64,000 bases of DNA from Medakamo hakoo (lineage: Eukaryota > Chlorophyta > Trebouxiophyceae > Coccomyxaceae): contig CP089455.1 in the NCBI GenBank assembly GCA_026636295.1, forward strand, positions 248,001 through 312,000, written 5' to 3'. Position numbers and translations under genes: made by a program. Positions 1 through 11,600 of the stretch are shown piece by piece. Numbering within the stretch: the stretch's first letter is position 1; the number at the start of each line of letters is the position of its first letter. The notes beneath the pieces are model-generated. The model was not told where the DNA came from and did no database searches. It saw only the letters and a list, made by a program, of their open reading frames with translations.

Positions 1-196
1 AGGTCGCGGGCATGCGTAAAGCGGCGGACATGGCGCGGGGTTGAGGGGGTCGTGCGCGTGGACGAAACAACGAAAGTGTGGGAAGGGTGAGAGAGGTGTC
101 CAAAGGGAAGAAGGCAGGCGGCGGGGGTGGGGCGGGGGAGCTGCACTCTCCCCACTCTCTTAACTGACGACTGCCCTGACCGCGAAAACGGAAGAC

Positions 197-3100
197 ATGA
201 CGGCGTCGCCTTCCCCCTCCACCGCCGTCGCCACCGCCCTGGCAGCAGCTAAGGTCGCCCTCGCATGCGAGACACCGCCGCCGTCTTTGGCGACGCTCCA
301 CGCCCGCGGCGCCGCCGCCCAGCGCGCGGGTGACCCGGCGACCGCGGCCGCGCTCTACGCGCTCACCTTGGACGCCGCGGCCAGCCGCGGCGTCACGCAC
401 GCCGACCTGCACGTCACGGCGGCCAACGCGGCGGCGGCCTGGCTGGCGCTCGCTGATGAGGAGGGCGGCGGCGCGGCCGCCGCGGCGGCCGTGGCGGCCG
501 CGGCGGCCGCGTGCGCGGGCGCGGCCGCGGCCGTGCGGTCGGGCCGCGCGCCCCGCGCCTCCCTCGCCCGGGCGACCGCCCTGCACGGGGCGGCCCTGGC
601 CAAGGCGGGCAAGGCGGCCGCGGCCGCGCGGGCTGTGCACACGGCTCTGGGTCTGGCGCCCGGGGACGCGCGCGTGAAAGCCCTGCACGCGGCCGTGGTG
701 GTGGGGGCGGGCGCGCCGGCGCCGCCCGACGCGCCGCGGCCGCCGCCGCCCTCGCTGCTGCCGACCCGCCTCCTCACGCCGGCCGCCGCGCGCGCAAACC
801 CGGCCACCCGGGACACGTTCACCCACTTGGAGGTGGCGTGCGATGTGGAGGCGCCCGCCCGCGCGCTGGCGGCCCTGGCAGACGGACGGCGGACGGCGGC
901 GCTGGAGGGCGCGGTGCGCGCGGCCGTCCGCGCCGTCGCCGCGGCCGGCGCCGCGCCCGCCGTCCTGGACCTGGGCGGCGGCCTGTGGGCGGGGAGGCTG
1001 GCTGTGGCCGGCGTCCAGGCCGGCGCCCGCCGGGCGGCGGTCCTGGAACCGCGGCTGTATCTGGCGGCGGCGGCCCGGGCGGCGGTGGACGGCGGACACA
1101 GCGGCGGCGGCGGTGGCGGCGGCGGCGGCGCCGCCGCCGCGCCCCACATCTCCGTCCTCCACGCCGCGCCCACGTCCCTCCGCCCGGGCGCGCCCACCAA
1201 CCCTCCGCCATGCAACGTCGTCGTCTTAGCGGGCCTGATCACCGACTGCGGCCTGGGCGGCGGCGTCCTGCCCGCCCTGGCCGCGGCGCGGGCCGCGGGC
1301 CTGGTGGTGGGCGGCGCCGCCGCCCGCTTCGTCCCGGCGGCCGTGTCCGTCTGGTTCCAGCTGGCCTCCATCGTGTGCGATCCGTCGTGCACGGCGGGCC
1401 TGGACGTGACCGCGGCGGACGCGCACCGGGCCGGAGCCGCGTGCAGCGGTGGGTGGGGCCCGGGCGGGGCGGACGGCGGGCCGGTCGCCGGCCGCGGCCG
1501 CGCCGGCGCCGCCCTCCACCCGGCCGACTGGGTGCCGCTCTCCGCCCCCGCCGCCGCGCCCGGCCTGTCCATTGGTTTTGCCGACCCGCCCACGCGCGCG
1601 GGGGAAGGCACCATCACCGTTCCCGTCACGGCGGCCGGCACCGCCAACGCGGTCGTCGCCTGGACGCGGTGGGACGTGGGCGGCGACGGTGGGGGAGGAG
1701 GGCTGGAAGACGCCGCCCGCCCGCGGACGGCAGCAGACGCCGCGGCTGCCGCGGCAGCCGTGGCGGCGCACGGCCCGCGCCGGCCGGGGGACGGCCCGCC
1801 ATCGACTGGACCCGTCATCTACTACCTAGGCGGTGCCCTGGACGTGAGGGCGGGCGACGCCGTCGCCCTGCGCGTCGCGCACAACACGGCGGCGGTGCGC
1901 TTTGCGTTTGCGACGCCGCCGCCGCCGCCGCGCAGCGTCCGCCCCACCCCGCGCGCCCTCGCGCCCGACCCGGCCTGGCCCCGCTTTGCGTTGGCCGCCC
2001 TGACGGACGGTCCGCGCAACGCTGCTTTTGCCGGCGCCATCGAGAGAGCTGTCCTCCGGGCGCGCGGGCGGGCTGACGACGGCCGAGTGACGGCGCTGTG
2101 CCTGGGCGCGCCCGCGGGCCGGGCCGGCTTCTTGGCCGTCCTCGCCGCCCGCGCCGGCGCCGACGCCGCCGTCGCCCTCGAACCCCTGCCCTCCGCCGCG
2201 GACCTGCCTCGCACCTGGGCCGCGGCCGCGGGCGTGGCGGACCGAGTCACGGTCCTGAGCGGGGGGGACGCGTGCACGCCCGCCACGCTGCGCACGACGG
2301 GCGGCGGCGCGTCCCCTTTCCCACCGTCCGGCGTCAACCTTTTCATCTCCGACGCCTGGGACGGGGCCCTGCTCGGCCACGCGGCGGACGCGATCCTGGC
2401 CTCAGCCCGCGCGGCGGTCGGGTGCGCGGACCCGGTCGTCGTCCCGGCCCGCGCCCGGCTGTGGTGCGCGGGAGTCTGTGCGGAAACGCCAGGCCGGGCG
2501 GGCGGGGGCGGCCACCACCCCCACCCCCTGGACGCCTTCCGGTGGGCGCCCACCCCCACGCCGCTCAACCTGGACGAGGAGCCGCACGCCCTGCTGACGG
2601 AGCCGGCCCTGGTGCTGGAAGCGGTGCTGGACGCGCCGGAGGGAGGGAGCGGCGGGCCGCCGGCCCAGTCCGTCCCGCGGGCGTCCACCCCGCTCGAGCT
2701 CCCCGTCGTCGCACCCGGCCGCCTGACGGCCGTCGCCCTGTGGACGGACCTGGTCCTGGATGGCGACAGCGTGTACACGACAGCACCGAGCTACGCGCGC
2801 GCGGGTGGGGCGCTGACCTTCGACCCAGCGAGCGGCGGCGGACGCGGGCGTGGTGGTGGAGGGGGCGAGCCACCCACACCCGCGCCCGCCGCCACGCCTC
2901 CCCCGCGCCCGCCGCCCCCGCCTCCCGCCGTCGGCCAAGCCATGCAAGCCCTGGACCGGTGGGTGTTCGTCCAGCCCGGCACGCCCGTCCGCCTGGTCGC
3001 CCGGTTCGGGGCGCCCGCGCCCGGCAACGCGGCGGGGCTGAGGCTCGCGCTGCGCCGCCCGCCGCCCCCGCCGCCCGCCGCGGCGCCGCCGCCGCCCGCG

Positions 3101-3607
3101 CCGGCGTGCCCGCCCTCCTCCGGCTGGGCGGCCCGCCCGCCCTGGTGTGAGGCCTGGGGCGGCGGCGACTCCATTGAAAACCCGCACGTGCAGCGGGTGC
3201 GGTATGGGGAACTCGTCGTCCAAGACTGGCTTGCGCGCGTGCGGGCGGGCGCGACGGGGAGGGAGGGCGGGCGGCGCGGCGGCGGGGAGGGGCGCGCCCG
3301 CGCCCTGCCCTGGGACCAGGGCGACGCGTGCGACGACGACGACAGCGACGGCGACGAGGACGACCCGGCCGCGGCCGCCGCCGACGCGGGGCGGGCGTCC
3401 ATCGTGGACGACCTGCGGGCGGTCGGCCCGCACGCGGGGTGCCTGGGCCTCCACCCGGCGCCGGTCGCGGCCGCGGCCGCGGCCCTGGCCCTGGCGGAGG
3501 CGCTGCACGTGGCGACGCGGGTGGAGGGCGGCGGGGTGTACGGCGGGTCAGCCCCGCCGCCCGTGGAGGAGGTGGGCGGCGCGTGGGCGGGGACGCGGCT
3601 GGTGTGA
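197..3607 (+). CDS. PRMT9-like arginine methyltransferase-fold protein (TPR plus two MTase domains)
   Basis: Single-exon gene of 1136 residues. Residues about 35-165 form TPR-like Ala-rich helices. They are followed by two Rossmann-type methyltransferase modules and a beta-barrel-like C-terminal part, the order seen in PRMT9 (and, without TPRs, in PRMT7). Module 1 has a motif I-like VLDLGGGLWAG followed by VLEP. Module 2 starts with LTDGPRNAAFAGAI, which resembles the ND..RN..Y..AI entry of PRMTs, and has VALEPLP. The tract GQAMQALDRWVFV near residue 915 resembles the HW.Q.. barrel segment. The double-E catalytic loop is not intact in either module: module 1 has ITDCGLGGG and module 2 has ISDAWDGALLGHA. 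Activity is therefore doubtful and a binding or scaffold role is possible. The family assignment is inference from module order and weak motifs. Long Gly/Pro/Ala inserts and an acidic DDDDSDGDEDD stretch are lineage-style expansions. The start is the first in-frame ATG. Confidence 0.62.
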   Translation: MTASPSPSTAVATALAAAKVALACETPPPSLATLHARGAAAQRAGDPATAAALYALTLDAAASRGVTHADLHVTAANAAAAWLALADEEGGGAAAAAAVAAAAAACAGAAAAVRSGRAPRASLARATALHGAALAKAGKAAAAARAVHTALGLAPGDARVKALHAAVVVGAGAPAPPDAPRPPPPSLLPTRLLTPAAARANPATRDTFTHLEVACDVEAPARALAALADGRRTAALEGAVRAAVRAVAAAGAAPAVLDLGGGLWAGRLAVAGVQAGARRAAVLEPRLYLAAAARAAVDGGHSGGGGGGGGGAAAAPHISVLHAAPTSLRPGAPTNPPPCNVVVLAGLITDCGLGGGVLPALAAARAAGLVVGGAAARFVPAAVSVWFQLASIVCDPSCTAGLDVTAADAHRAGAACSGGWGPGGADGGPVAGRGRAGAALHPADWVPLSAPAAAPGLSIGFADPPTRAGEGTITVPVTAAGTANAVVAWTRWDVGGDGGGGGLEDAARPRTAADAAAAAAAVAAHGPRRPGDGPPSTGPVIYYLGGALDVRAGDAVALRVAHNTAAVRFAFATPPPPPRSVRPTPRALAPDPAWPRFALAALTDGPRNAAFAGAIERAVLRARGRADDGRVTALCLGAPAGRAGFLAVLAARAGADAAVALEPLPSAADLPRTWAAAAGVADRVTVLSGGDACTPATLRTTGGGASPFPPSGVNLFISDAWDGALLGHAADAILASARAAVGCADPVVVPARARLWCAGVCAETPGRAGGGGHHPHPLDAFRWAPTPTPLNLDEEPHALLTEPALVLEAVLDAPEGGSGGPPAQSVPRASTPLELPVVAPGRLTAVALWTDLVLDGDSVYTTAPSYARAGGALTFDPASGGGRGRGGGGGEPPTPAPAATPPPRPPPPPPAVGQAMQALDRWVFVQPGTPVRLVARFGAPAPGNAAGLRLALRRPPPPPPAAAPPPPAPACPPSSGWAARPPWCEAWGGGDSIENPHVQRVRYGELVVQDWLARVRAGATGREGGRRGGGEGRARALPWDQGDACDDDDSDGDEDDPAAAAADAGRASIVDDLRAVGPHAGCLGLHPAPVAAAAAALALAEALHVATRVEGGGVYGGSAPPPVEEVGGAWAGTRLV

Positions 3608-3741
3608 CACACAGAGGCAGCGCCTGTGTGACACCCCGCGGCGCCTCGCCGGCCCTCCCTCCACACCGCCCTCTCTTCCCCAAACCCGGCCCCTTCGCCG
3701 CGCGACCCGCCCTTCTTTTCACTCCCAACCTTTTCGAAACC

Positions 3742-5897
3742 ATGCCGAAGGCCCTCATCCTCGTCGGCGGATTCGGCACGCGCCTGCGGCCGTTGACCCT
3801 GGTGCGTGATTGGCTGCGGGGCGGCCGTCCTCCGGCGAGCGAGCGCGCAAGGGATGCAGGAGGGGCCGCCGCTCGTGCTTGCGGGGCCGCGCACGCGCAT
3901 CCCACCCCTCCCCTCCACCCGCCGCCTCCATGTGCGGCGTGGAACACCCGCTGCGCTGCTCCAGCCGGCGATGAAGGGGGCAATGCGGTGGCCCGGCCTG
4001 CCGCACGCGCGCTCTTTTGCCTCGCGCTCCGCACGCCCGCTGGGGCAAGGGAGCGCGCAGACGATTGCTGTCACGTCTGCTTCGCCGCCCGCCGCCTCCG
4101 CCCGCCGCCCTCTCACCCGCCCCCATTTCCTTCCCTCATGACGCGCAGACTGTGCCCAAGCCCATCGTTGACTTTGCGAACAAGCCCATGATCATCCACC
4201 AGATCGAGGTGAGGGTGGAAGAGAGAGAGGGCTGGCTAGCGTGAGCGCGCACAGGCCTCCCTGCCCGCGTGGGGCCATCGGCACAAGCGCGCGCAGAGAG
4301 GGGGGGCGAGCGCTGCGAGCGTGCCGCCGTCCTCCGCCGGCCGCCGTCTCCTGGTGAACGGCCAGGACAGACCTGCTCCCCCCAGGCGAAAGGCGGCGGA
4401 GACGGTTGGTGTCGCCTTCCCTCGCGCGCCTGCCCGTCCTCTCTCTGTGCGCGCGTTGCTCCGGCTGGGGCGCCCTCCCCTCCCTCGAGCACACCACACT
4501 CACGCCCGCCCCGCAAAAACACTCAACACAACCAGGCCCTCAAAGCCGCGGGCGTGGACGAAGTCGTCCTGGCCATCAACTACCAGCCCAAGGTGTGTTG
4601 GTGGAGTGGGGTGCGAGGTGGGAGTGCGCGTGTGCGTCCCATCCATGCGCCCAAGCCAGGTTGGGATTCTCTCTCGGGACAGGGCGAGGCAATTGCCCCT
4701 CGTCCGTTCCCCGCCGCGCCTGCGGCGGTTGCTGACCTTTCCTGCCCCGCGCACCTCCCCCTTTGTGGAGTGAGGACGCTCATGCTCTAGTCGGGCGGGC
4801 GAAAGTGGCGGGAGCGGCCCCAACTGCACGCGTGGCCTTGTGTGGTCACAAAAACGCGCGCGCGCACGCGCGCGGCGCGCGTGCAGGCCACATAGCTGGC
4901 GCTGCTGGGCAGCACACGCACCCCCGTCCTCGTCTCATTTTTTGCCGTCCGCCCTCCCCTACCCCGCCCACGCCCACACGCCCAGGTCATGATGGACTTC
5001 CTCAAGGAATGGGAGGCCAAGCTGGGCGTGAAAATCACGTGCTCCCAGGAAGACGAGCCCATGGGCACGGCCGGCCCGCTCGCGCTCGCGCGCGACATCC
5101 TCGCCGACGGGTCGGGCGACCCCTTCTTCGTCCTCAACTCGGACGTCATCTGCGACTTCCCCCTGGCCGACATGCTGGCCTTCCACAAGGCCAAGGGCGC
5201 GGAGGGCACCATCCTCGTCACCCGCGTCTCGGACCCCACCAAGTACGGCGTCGTCGTCACGGACGCGGAGGAGCGCGTCGAACGCTTTGTGGAAAAGCCC
5301 AAGACGTTTGTGGGCGACAAGATCAACGCGGGCATCTACTGCCTGTCCCCCTCCGTCCTGGACCGCATCGAGCCGCGCCCCACCTCCATCGAAAAGGAGA
5401 CCTTCCCGGCCATCTGCCGGGACGGCGCCCTGTTCGCGTACACCCTGCCCGGCTACTGGATGGACGTCGGCCAGCCGCGCGACTACCTGACGGGCCTGGA
5501 GCTGCACCTGGCGTCCATGCGCCGCAAGGAGCCGGCGTCCCTGGCGTCGGGCGACGGCATTGAGGGCAACGTCCTGCTCGACCCGTCCGTCGTCATCGGG
5601 CGGGACTGCAAGATCGGGCCCAACGTGTGCATCGGCAAGGGGTGCGTGATCGGCGACGGCGTCCGCATCCGGGACGCCGTCCTGCTCCACTCCGTCAAGG
5701 TCAAGGACTACGCCCGCGTCGCGGACGCGATCCTGGGCTGGTCCTCCTCCGTCGGCCGGTGGTCGCGCGTGGAGAACAAGGCCGTCATCGGCGAGGACGT
5801 GCACGTGAAGGACGAGGTGCTGCTGAACGGCACGGTCGTGCTGCCGCACAAGGAGATCAAGGAGTCGCAGCTGGAGCCGGGCGCGATTGTGATGTGA
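3742..5897 (+). CDS. Mannose-1-phosphate guanylyltransferase (GDP-mannose pyrophosphorylase, VTC1/CYT1/GMPPB type)
   Basis: Four exons: 3742-3801, 4149-4208, 4536-4592 and 4986-5897. Together they encode about 362 residues, the normal length for GMPPB/VTC1. Exon 1 carries the nucleotidyltransferase signature GGFGTRLRPLTL. Exon 2 gives the VPKPIVDFANKPMI segment. Exon 4 holds EDEPMGTAGPLA, the metal-binding NSDVICD region and the VEKPK motif. The C-terminal third is a left-handed beta-helix of hexapeptides ending in the expected short tail (ESQLEPGAIVM). The enzyme makes GDP-mannose from mannose-1-phosphate and GTP in the cytosol, feeding cell-wall glycans, N-glycosylation and ascorbate synthesis. 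All borders are phase 0, and the donors are GTGCGT, GTGAGG and GTGTGT. Each intron is about 330-390 bp, longer than most of the coding blocks they separate. Confidence 0.96.
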
Positions 5898-6153
5898 GCG
5901 CGCGTGTGTGGAGTGCGTGCTGTGCGCTGGGCGCGGGTGTGTGCGTGTGTGTGTGAGGTGAGGGAAGGGGGCAAGGCGCGCGGCCGTGTGCCGCGCCTCT
6001 CTCTTTCCCTTCCATCCAAACCCGCGCCCGCCCGCGCGCGCGCGCGAGGTGCGGTGGCGGGGCGGCATTGTTTTTAGGGACACAAAAAGCGTGTGTGGAG
6101 TGCCCTGGTCCGGGAGATTCTTTTTGCGTGGGTGAGTAAAGATGGGGTGCGCG

Positions 6154-6157
<4 letters not shown>

Positions 6158-6217
<60 letters not shown>
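6158..6217. repeat. (TG)30 microsatellite
   Basis: Uninterrupted TG dinucleotide array of about 60 bp on the + strand, in the 3' flank of the GDP-mannose pyrophosphorylase gene. Confidence 0.97.
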
Positions 6218-6218
<1 letters not shown>

Positions 6219-6549
6219 CGATTCTGGCGTGTGCTTTGTGGGCGGCGTTCCGCTTGCGGCGGGACGGGGGCGTGAGGGAGGTGGGAGGGGCGGGGCGGGG
6301 GCGCGTTTTTTTTTCTTCTCGCTCGGGAGGGAGAAGTGAAATGAGAAAAAAAGGAACACGGTTTGTTTCTTCACGCGCGTAACACACACGGCAAGGCAGG
6401 GGGGGAAATCACAGACGGATGAGGGACACAGGCGGCGGAGGCAGGCGGGGGGCAGGGGTTGGAGGAGGGAGGGGTGCGGCCAGACCCGTCCTCCGCGATT
6501 CCCTCCTCTCCCCATCCCACTCCAACCACCCGCACCCGCGCGCCGCCCC

Positions 6550-6739
<190 letters not shown>

Positions 6740-6765
6740 CCTCACACACTCCCTCACACACCTCC

Positions 6766-8467
6766 TCAGTCCGCGTACGGCGACACGCCCGCGTCCGTGA
6801 TGCAGAAGGACGCCTCGGCCTCCGGCAGGGCGGGCGCCTGCACGACCTTCAGGACGCGCTGCTCCGCCTTGCCCTTGCGCACCGCCAGGCGGACGGTGGA
6901 CGCGTGCGCCAGGACGTGGCCGCCGATGGCTTTGTAGGTCGGGCCGAACGCCATGCCGGACGGCTCGGCCATCACCAGGTTGGTGCACAGGACGGCCGCG
7001 TTAAATTCAGACGCGATCTTCGACAGGCGGGCCAGGTGCGCCGCGAGCGTCTGCTGGCGTTCCGCCAGCTCGCCACGCCCTTGGAAGTCGACGCGCAGGT
7101 TGGCGGTCAGGGAGTCGACGATGACCAGGCGGACGGGTTCCTGGAGTGGAGGGCGGGTGGGTGGGTGGGGGGTGTGGGGGAGGCGGGCGTGAGGATGCAT
7201 GGATGGAAAGCAAAAAAACACAACCCGCCCCCCGCCCTGGAAACCAAGGCACACAGAAACGCGCCTCCGCCATCTTGGCCTCCAGCCCGTCCAGCAAGGC
7301 GTCTTGCTGCTCAAAGGTGAAAGCCCGGGCGTGCAGGATGTTGTCCAGGACCGCGTCCGCGTCCAGCCCGAAGCGGCCGGCGATCGGGCGGACGCGCTCG
7401 GGGCGGAACGTCCCCTCCGTGTCGATGACGGCGACCTTGCCGGCGGCGCCGCCGGCCCCGACGGGCAGCTGGGCCGTGACGCACAGCGTGTGGCACAGCT
7501 GGGTCTTGCCCGTCCGGTACTCGCCGTACACCTCCGTGATGGCCTGCGTCTCCAGGCCGCCGCCGAGGATGGCGTCGACGTCGGCCGCGCCCGTGGAGAT
7601 GCGCAGCACGTCCCGGGCGCGGACGGCTTCCACCTCGCGGGCGGACGTCCAGTCGAAGCCCGTGGCTAAGGCGCGGGCGGCTTCCGTCATCTTGTCGACC
7701 TTGGCCTCGGACAGGCCCTTGATTTCCGACAGTTTCTGTGATGGGTGGAGGGGTGGGGAGGGGGTTGAGAGCGGAGAGAGATGGAAAAAGAGCGCGCGCG
7801 CACAAGCTCCCGCCGCCCGCCGCCCACACCCCACACACAAACAACTCACGCGCTTGGTGTTCATGAGGAAGGACTTGACGGTGTGGTAGCCGGCCTCCTT
7901 GGCCTTCTTGATGTCGCCTGTGTGTGTGTGTGTGTGCGGCAGGGGACGGTGGAGGTGAGGAGGGTGAGAGGAACGACGGGGCGCAGAGCGCGAAAAAAAA
8001 CCTCTCTCTCAATGCGGACGCACGCCCGCCGCCCGGCCTTCCACTCCGCCCCGACGCCTCGGACCCATGTGAAGGCCTTCCCGAGGTCCGGCACGCTCGG
8101 CGAACGTGGCGGAGGGGGCGTCAGAAAACCAAAACGGCATCGCCTCCGAGCACAGCACGCGCGTCGTGCGGGGCGCCGCTCCGCTCCACGGCTGCGCGGT
8201 CAAGCGCCCGCCGTCGCGCACGTCCCTCCCCCACCCTCGGCACCCTCCAAAACCGCTCGCCAGGTCCGCATACACATACACACACGCACCGGCGTTGACC
8301 CCCAACTCCTGCAGCTTCTCGATGGGGTCGACGTCGTCGCCTTCTTCCGGTAGCGCTGCCGCGTCGGGCAGCGTCGCGGCCTCGGCCGCGTCCACGGCGG
8401 CCACCTCTTCAGCCGCGTCGTGGGCGGCGGTGGTCACCGGGGCGACCAGCTCGGCTTCCGTGGCCAT
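6766..8467 (-). CDS. DMC1: DMC1-type meiotic recombinase (RecA/RAD51 family)
   Basis: Four exons on the minus strand: 8467-8290, 7917-7850, 7735-7265 (end uncertain) and 7140-6766, giving about 363 residues. An N-terminal HhH region ([21 protein letters not shown], then [10 protein letters not shown]) precedes the ATPase core. The Walker A is GEYRTGKT, followed by the [10 protein letters not shown] tract typical of DMC1. Walker B is LVIVDSL, then the DMC1-like [15 protein letters not shown] and [14 protein letters not shown]51 proteins usually read HTLAVTCQLP and GELSARQ, so DMC1 is favoured. The role is strand exchange between homologues in meiosis, in the nucleus. Borders 1-2 and 2-3 use GTGCGT and GTGAGT. 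The third intron needs either a GC donor at 7264 (after MAE) or a GTGCCT donor at 7252 (after MAEARFC); both keep frame. The acceptor at 7141-7142 is clear. Confidence 0.9.
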
Positions 8468-8671
8468 GCTGAGTGTTGGTGAGTGGGGGTGGTGGGCGGA
8501 AAGGGCGCCTCCCGGGAAAAGGGGGCGGGAAGAGAGAAAATTGAGGAGTGATGAGGGGGGCGCCTTCGCGCCGTTTCTCAGAGGCCTTCTTGCACCACGA
8601 CCACCACCCACCCCTCTCCGTCTCCCTCCCTCTCCCTTCCTCCCTTCCCCATCCCCGCCTCGCCCCTCATC

Positions 8672-11600
8672 TCAGACAGCCAGCGCCGCCACGCCGTTCG
8701 TTGCCTCTTCCACAGGTGCAACCACCCGCTTTCCACCAAAGTGCGCCGACCACTCAAACACCGCGGCGCACCGCGCCCGCCACGCCGCGGCCGCCCGTCC
8801 GTCCCCTCCGCCACCTTCCAGCCGCGACAGCAGGCGCTCGACCTCGACAGCGGCCGCGTGCGCGCCGGCCGCGTCGGCCGCCGGGTCCGGGTCGGGCAAG
8901 GCAGCGACCAAGTCGGCGGCCGTGGCGGGCCCGGGCGCGCCCAGGACGTCGACGGCGGACGCGGCGGCGGACGCGAGCGCGCGCGCGTCGCGCGCGGCGG
9001 CGGCAGCAGCCGTCGCCGCCGCGTGCAGGGCGTCCGGCCCCGCGGCGTCGCCGCGCAGTTCGGCCACGCCGGCCTCGACCACGGCCCGCAACGCAGGGTG
9101 CGTGGCTTCGCCCAACAAGCGCGGGCATTCGACGACCGCACGCAGGGCGAGCGCCCGGGAGCCGTGGTGGTCGGGGCCGAGCGCGGCGGCCGAGGCGCGG
9201 GCCGCCCGCACCATCAGCAAGGGCTTCCCGCGCCGGGCGGCGACCTCAAAGCACAGGGCGTGCGTGTCTGGGCAGGCGGGCGCGTGCGCGGCCAGCAACG
9301 CCGTCAGTTTGGCGGCCTCCCCCAGCGGGTCGGCCGTGGCGGCCAGGGCCGCGCCGTCGGGGTCGGGATCTTTTTTGGCCGCGCGCGCCGACCCGCCCCG
9401 TTTCCCGCCGCCGCCGGGCTTGGCGGCGGCCGCCGCCGCAGCCGCAGCCGCGGCTTCCGCGCGCTCGGCCTCGGCGGCGGCCGCCGCGGCTTTCCGCGCG
9501 GCCGCGGCCGCCTTCTCCGCGCGCGCCGCCTCCTTCTTTGCTTTCTGACGGGCGCGCTTGCGCTCCTCCGCGCTCAGCCCTTCGTCCGCGTCCGCCGCAG
9601 CCGCGGCGGCGGCGGCGGCGGCGGCGGCCGCTTCGGACGCCCGGCGCTCGTCGTCCAGGGCCAGGTACACACGGACGGCGCCCGCCGCGGCGGACGCGAA
9701 CGCCCCCTCGGACCGCAGGACCGGGCCCGTGCGCAGCAGGTCGGCGTACGTTCGCAGCGTGCACTTGCGGACGCAGTAGCCGTGGAAGTCGAAGGCGTCC
9801 TCGTCGAAGGTGTCAAAGTGCTTGATGGTGGACGTGAACGCTTTCAAGGCAGGGCCGTAGCGTCCGGCGGACGCGGCGGCGTCGCCGGACGCGAGCTCAA
9901 ACCACATACACTGCATTTCCGACAGCCCGCCGGCGCCGCTCGCCTCCGCGTCCCGGGCAAAGCGCGCGGCCGTGGCGGACGCTTTGGCCGGTTCGCCCGC
10001 CGCAAAGAGGGCTTGGGAGGCCAGGGAGTTCAAGTAGCGGTCGGAGGGGTCGAGGGCGGCCGCGGCCACGGCGGCCGCGGCCGCTCCGCGCGCGTCACCG
10101 GCCGCGGCCAAGACGCGGGAGCGGGCGGACAGGACGTCGGCGCGCGTGCCGGCGTCGCCGTCGGGGCCCAGGGCGGCCTCGGCGCGGTCCAGGGCTGCCA
10201 GTGCTTCGCCTGTCCGACCCAAGCGGGCGGCGTGCTGGCCCAGGACGAGGCAGGCGCCCGCGAGTTGGACGGGGGTGGGCGCAGGCCGGGCCGGGCGCGG
10301 GAGGGGGGCGCCGGCCGGACCCGCGGCCGCGGCGCCTGCCGGCGGCGGCGGCAGCGCCCCCGTCTCCCGCAGGCCTGCCTCGTACGCCGCGAAGAGCGCC
10401 CCCAAAGCAGACGCTTTGGCCGCGTCGCCGGCCTCGCCCCCCGGCCCGCCGCCCGGGTAGAGCGGCGCAAGGTCGGAGAAGAGCGAGGGCGCGCCGCGCT
10501 CCAACAGGAAGCGGGCGTACGCGTCGGCGGCCGCGGTGAAGGCGTCGCCCGCTGCTTCGTAGTCCAGGACGCACCGGCGCAGGGCGGGGACGGACGGGTG
10601 GGCGGCGATGAGGTCGGCGTACAGGGCGCGGAGGCCGTCCCGGGCGGCGTCCGCGCCGCCGCGCCCCACAGCGCACGCTTCACGCGTCGGCCGCCCGCAC
10701 GCCGGCAGGCCGCGCGCGGCCCGCAGCCCGTCGTGCGTGGACAGGTCGGCAGGGCGGCCGTCCAACAGCTCCCGCCACGCGGCCCCCGCTTCGTCGGCCC
10801 GGCCCAGGGCGGCCAGGCAGGCGGCCCGCTGGGCCCGCGCGCCGCGCACGTCCTTCACGCCGAGCGGGCTCGCCCCCAGCAACGCGTCCAGGCGCGCCAG
10901 GGCCGCCGCCGCCTGGCCCGCCTCGGCCTGGATGGACGCCGCGTACAGCGCGCATTCAGACCGTTCGTACGCGGCGGCGTTGGCGGCCTGGGCGGCGGCG
11001 GCGGCGGCGGCAGGGGTGGGCGGGGTGGTGGTCGACGCGGACGCGGCCGCGCTCGTCGCCCCCGCCTCCGCCTCCGCCACGCCCGCCCACTGGTCCAGGA
11101 CCGCGACCGCCATGCCCGGCTCGCCGGACATGTGGTACCCCACACTCATGGCCGTCCAGTTGTGCTGGGCCGTGGCGCGGGACGCCAGCAGGGCGTGCCG
11201 GGTCTCGGCGTACCCGCCCCACTCGCGCGTGTGGGCCTGGAGTTGGGCCAGGTCCCGCTGCACCTGGGGCTGGCCGGCCGGGTCCAGGCGCAGCGCGTTT
11301 TTGTAGCATTTGATGGCTTCCTCGTAATTGCGGTCCGCCCGGTGGAGCAGGCCGTACACGTGCCAGGCGACGGTGGAGCCGACGTTTGTGCGGAGGGCCT
11401 GCTTGGCCAGGGCGTGCGCGTCGTCGCGCTTGTCCAGGCCGGACAGGACGAGGCCCTTCATGGCAATGGTCTCCGCGTGGTTGGGGAATTTTCTGCGCGG
11501 AAAAGAGCGCGCGCGTGTGTGGGTGGGTGGGTGGGTGGGAGGGTGGGTGGGTAGGTGGGTGGGTGTGGCGTGTGAGAGAGAGACACTCACGGGTGGGGGA

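Noticed and set aside
355-1818. Large antisense and alternate-frame ORFs over the PRMT9-like gene
   Set aside because: Pro/Arg-rich shadows produced by GC-saturated third positions; no motifs.
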